A stretch of DNA of 45,574 bases from an uncultured Anaerolineaceae bacterium (GTDB lineage: Bacteria; Chloroflexota; Anaerolineae; Promineifilales; Promineifilaceae): contig CALBTC010000227.1 of the NCBI GenBank assembly GCA_937967805.1, positions 1 through 45,574 of the forward strand, in the 5' to 3' direction. Below the pieces are notes generated by a model. That model did no database searches. It was not told the origin of the DNA and was given only the letters and a program-made list of their open reading frames with translations. Of this stretch, positions 43,678 to 45,574 are shown one piece after another. Position 1 is the stretch's first letter. Each line of letters begins with the position of its first letter. The translations under genes and the position numbers were made by a program.

Positions 43678-44427
43678 TCAGGCAGGTTTGGTTTCATTCA
43701 AGCGGGCCAGCAGCGCCTGCGAGCGTAAAATGCGGCGCACGTGGCGCGTTTGCATCGGCGCATTGTGGCCGTCGATGTAATGTTCATACTGCTCATCCAG
43801 CAAGCCGGCCAACATGTTCATGTCCAACATTTGGTCGTCGGTGTCTATATAGCGAGGGGCCGGATAGTAACAGTCACCCAGAAACATCACACCATCATTC
43901 ACAACCTTAATCACGGTAGAATCGGCCGCGTGGACGCCACCGACATGGACCAGTTCCAGCGACACATCGTTAAAGCGAAACTGTTTGCGCTCTTCATAGG
44001 TGATTTCTGGCAGCACAATCTCAAATTCAGCCCAATCTGCGGCCGTCCAGTCCAAAATCAGTTTGGGATTGCGCTCAACCTTGGTACGCAGATACGTTTC
44101 ACCCACATTTTCCTGGCGCATCCGGCGCAGAAATTGATGGCTCAGCCGGTGAGCAATAGCAGGCACGCCATAGACACAAGCGCCAAATGTATGGTCCCAA
44201 TGGTGGTGGGTGTAAATCACGTGGCTGATGGGTGGCGCAGACATTGCCGCCAAGGTCGCCTCAATCTGTCGCGCCAGCCGCAAGCTGTTGCCTGCATCTA
44301 CCAGAATGGTCTGCTGGGCGGTCAAAATCATGCCAACGGTAGCCTGCACCCGGTTTTTATCCGGGTGACGCGGCAAAATCCAGACGTGGGGAGAAATTTG
44401 GGTGAGTTTGAGGGGTGAATCAATCAT
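43678..44427 (-). CDS. MBL-fold metallo-hydrolase
   Basis: The 249-residue protein has the metallo-beta-lactamase metal motif THHHWDH (HxHxDH: His74, His76, Asp78, His79), an upstream ILVDAGNS strand, and later MFLGDCYYP and DGHNAPM segments for the remaining ligands. No signal peptide. The substrate is unknown. It is in tandem with the UbiE gene on the minus strand but separated by a repeat. Confidence 0.88.
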   Translation of the reverse strand: MIDSPLKLTQISPHVWILPRHPDKNRVQATVGMILTAQQTILVDAGNSLRLARQIEATLAAMSAPPISHVIYTHHHWDHTFGACVYGVPAIAHRLSHQFLRRMRQENVGETYLRTKVERNPKLILDWTAADWAEFEIVLPEITYEERKQFRFNDVSLELVHVGGVHAADSTVIKVVNDGVMFLGDCYYPAPRYIDTDDQMLDMNMLAGLLDEQYEHYIDGHNAPMQTRHVRRILRSQALLARLNETKPA

Positions 44428-44450
44428 TTTTACCGAGTGTGCAAGCAGAC

Positions 44451-44507
44451 AAGTATGCAGGTAAGCAAGTGGCAGTTTTTACTTGCAAACTTGCCACTTG
44501 CATACTT
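44451..44507. repeat. AAGTATGCA...TGCATACTT-type inverted repeat
   Basis: AAGTATGCA-GGTAAGCAAGTGGCA and TGCCACTTGCATACTT pair as an interrupted hairpin with an 8-nt insertion in the left arm. It may terminate the UbiE gene transcript. Confidence 0.55.
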
Positions 44508-44535
44508 TAAGCACGATAGCTTAAGACCTCGCTGT

Positions 44536-45240
44536 CTATGGCTTTTGCCCGGTGTGGATGGCGACGGTGCCAAACATGAACAGCTTGTAGACTACGTTTT
44601 GCAGGCCGGTCTGGCGCATGATGTCCGCCAGGGTGTCCGGGTCTTTGAACTGCTGGGTGCTGTCTGGCAAGTAGCGGTAGGCGTCTGATTCGCCGGTGAT
44701 GAGCTTGCCCAGCAGGGGAATGATGTAGTTGAGGTGGATGAGGATGAACGGCCGTAACAAATTCCGTTTCGGCGGGCTGGACTCTAACACCACCACCCGG
44801 CCGCCCGGCTTTGTCACCCGCATCTGCTCGCGGAAGGCGCCCGGCACGTCGATGACGTTGCGCATGAGAAAACCGGAGGTGACAGCATCAAAGGTGTCAT
44901 CGGGGAAAGGCAGCGCCAGCGTGTCCGACCCCACCCACTGGATCGGCTGGCGTTCCTTGATTTGCTTGCCTGCCTGCATCATCTCCACCGTAAAGTCGCC
45001 GCCAACGGCCTGGAGGCCGGGCACCTGGTGCAGCCCCTCCAACGCAATGTCTCCCGTGCCGGTAGCGATGTCAAGGAGACGGCCGTTTGGCGGCAGGCTG
45101 GCCTGCTGAATCACATAGCGACGCCAGCGAACGTCCTGTCCGCCGGTCATCAGCCGGTTCATTAGATCATAGCGGCCCGCGATACGGGCAAACATATTTT
45201 GCACGTACTGGGCGCGTTCTTGTCCTTGTAGATGGGCCAT
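44536..45240 (-). CDS. ubiE: UbiE/MenG-type demethylmenaquinone methyltransferase
   Basis: The 234-residue SAM-dependent enzyme has the UbiE start pattern (VQNMFARIAGRYDLMNRLM), motif I LLDIATGTGDIAL, and the FLMRNVIDVPGAFREQMRVT and SDAYRYLPDSTQQFKDPDTL segments typical of UbiE/MenG. It catalyses the last methylation of menaquinone. ATG 45240 is preferred over TTG 45246. Confidence 0.92.
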   Translation of the reverse strand: MAHLQGQERAQYVQNMFARIAGRYDLMNRLMTGGQDVRWRRYVIQQASLPPNGRLLDIATGTGDIALEGLHQVPGLQAVGGDFTVEMMQAGKQIKERQPIQWVGSDTLALPFPDDTFDAVTSGFLMRNVIDVPGAFREQMRVTKPGGRVVVLESSPPKRNLLRPFILIHLNYIIPLLGKLITGESDAYRYLPDSTQQFKDPDTLADIMRQTGLQNVVYKLFMFGTVAIHTGQKP

Positions 45241-45433
45241 TGTCAAAACCTTGTTGTTGTTTTAACCTTGATCATAGGCCGTTTAGGCAATTTGTCCATG
45301 TGAATTTGGGGATCGACGGGAAGTGGAGTGGGCCTCCCTAGAGTCCCAGCCGTTCGCATCTGAGGATGCTCACTCCTCACGTGGGAATGAAGATGGGAGA
45401 TTTTATTGGTTAGTTTTTAGGGAACGGCCGTAC

Positions 45434-45574
45434 CTAACCCAAAGCCTCCAATCGTTCCATCTCTTCCGAAGTCAAGGTGATTTTGGCAGCGTCCCAATTT
45501 TGCTGTAGATGGGTTGGATTGTGCGACATGGGGATGGTGATGACCCACGGCTGCTGCACCAGCCAGGCCAGCGC
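45434..45574 (-). CDS. Aldo/keto reductase, C-terminal end (partial)
   Basis: The last 46 codons of a minus-strand gene enter from the right edge: ALAWLVQQPWVITIPMSHNP (helix and NADPH-binding tail), then QNWDAAKITLTSEEMERLEAL before the stop TAG at 45434-45436. This pattern is characteristic of the aldo/keto reductase C-terminus. The rest lies outside the window. Confidence 0.85.
   Translation of the reverse strand, partial: ALAWLVQQPWVITIPMSHNPTHLQQNWDAAKITLTSEEMERLEALG

Noticed and set aside
1..45574. CRISPR arrays, tRNA, rRNA, prophage or intact transposase genes
   Set aside because: I saw no regular spacer-repeat pattern, no cloverleaf or rRNA core sequence and no transposase or phage proteins, though a covariance search was not possible here.

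Overview
The window looks like a chromosomal segment of an uncultured or little-studied bacterium, most likely a Chloroflexota (Anaerolineae-like) lineage. This placement is an inference. It rests on a CIRCE-controlled groES-groEL pair, a complete Mrp Na+/H+ antiporter operon, a DDN/F420-type oxidoreductase, a UbiE/MenG methyltransferase, DUF2089/SHOCT-like proteins, LysM and TPR proteins with P/T-rich linkers, and many short intergenic repeats. I saw no rRNA, tRNA, CRISPR array, prophage or intact insertion sequence. The palindrome ACGGCCGT occurs about 65-70 times by eye count, in genes and between them. This is far above chance and recalls HIP1 of cyanobacteria.

Layout. 1-2.1 kb: 3' part of an Hsp70-like protein fused to a GyrA-CTD-like propeller. 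2.1-4.8 kb (minus strand): a DUF2089 regulator followed by two proteins made of about 29-residue helical repeats; all three carry the same SHOCT-like helix pair. 5.4-9.2 kb: a heterodimeric ABC exporter with one degenerate ATP site. 9.2-13.9 kb: a decayed hybrid histidine kinase, a LysM lipoprotein, a REC-GAF-GAF protein, an inositol-monophosphatase remnant and a small membrane protein. 13.9-20.9 kb (minus): mnhABCDEFG, tightly overlapping, ending in a SufS-like aminotransferase. 20.9-28.2 kb (minus): CBS protein, two-component pair, M50 site-2-protease-like protein with HDxxH in place of HExxH, Kef-type antiporter and Usp-like protein. Together with the Mrp operon this looks like an ion and envelope-stress island. 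28.6-31.5 kb (plus): a second two-component pair and two small membrane proteins. 31.7-36.2 kb (minus): TPR protein, groEL, groES with two CIRCE elements, membrane-anchored TPR protein. 36.3-45.6 kb: two glycosyltransferases, GNAT, reductase-like SDR, F420-type protein, HAD phosphatase, response regulator, a DsbA-like lipoprotein, MBL hydrolase, MenG/UbiE, and the end of an aldo/keto reductase.

The most interesting item is the DsbA-like lipoprotein at 42728-43522 (minus). Its reading frame is interrupted only by one in-frame TGA, exactly where the first cysteine of the CxxC active site should be (U-G-S-C). A hairpin starting 11 nt after the TGA has a 7-bp perfect stem and a CGUGC loop at nt 18-22, which fits the bacterial SECIS pattern. 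It is therefore a candidate selenoprotein. The alternative is a single nonsense mutation or sequencing error.
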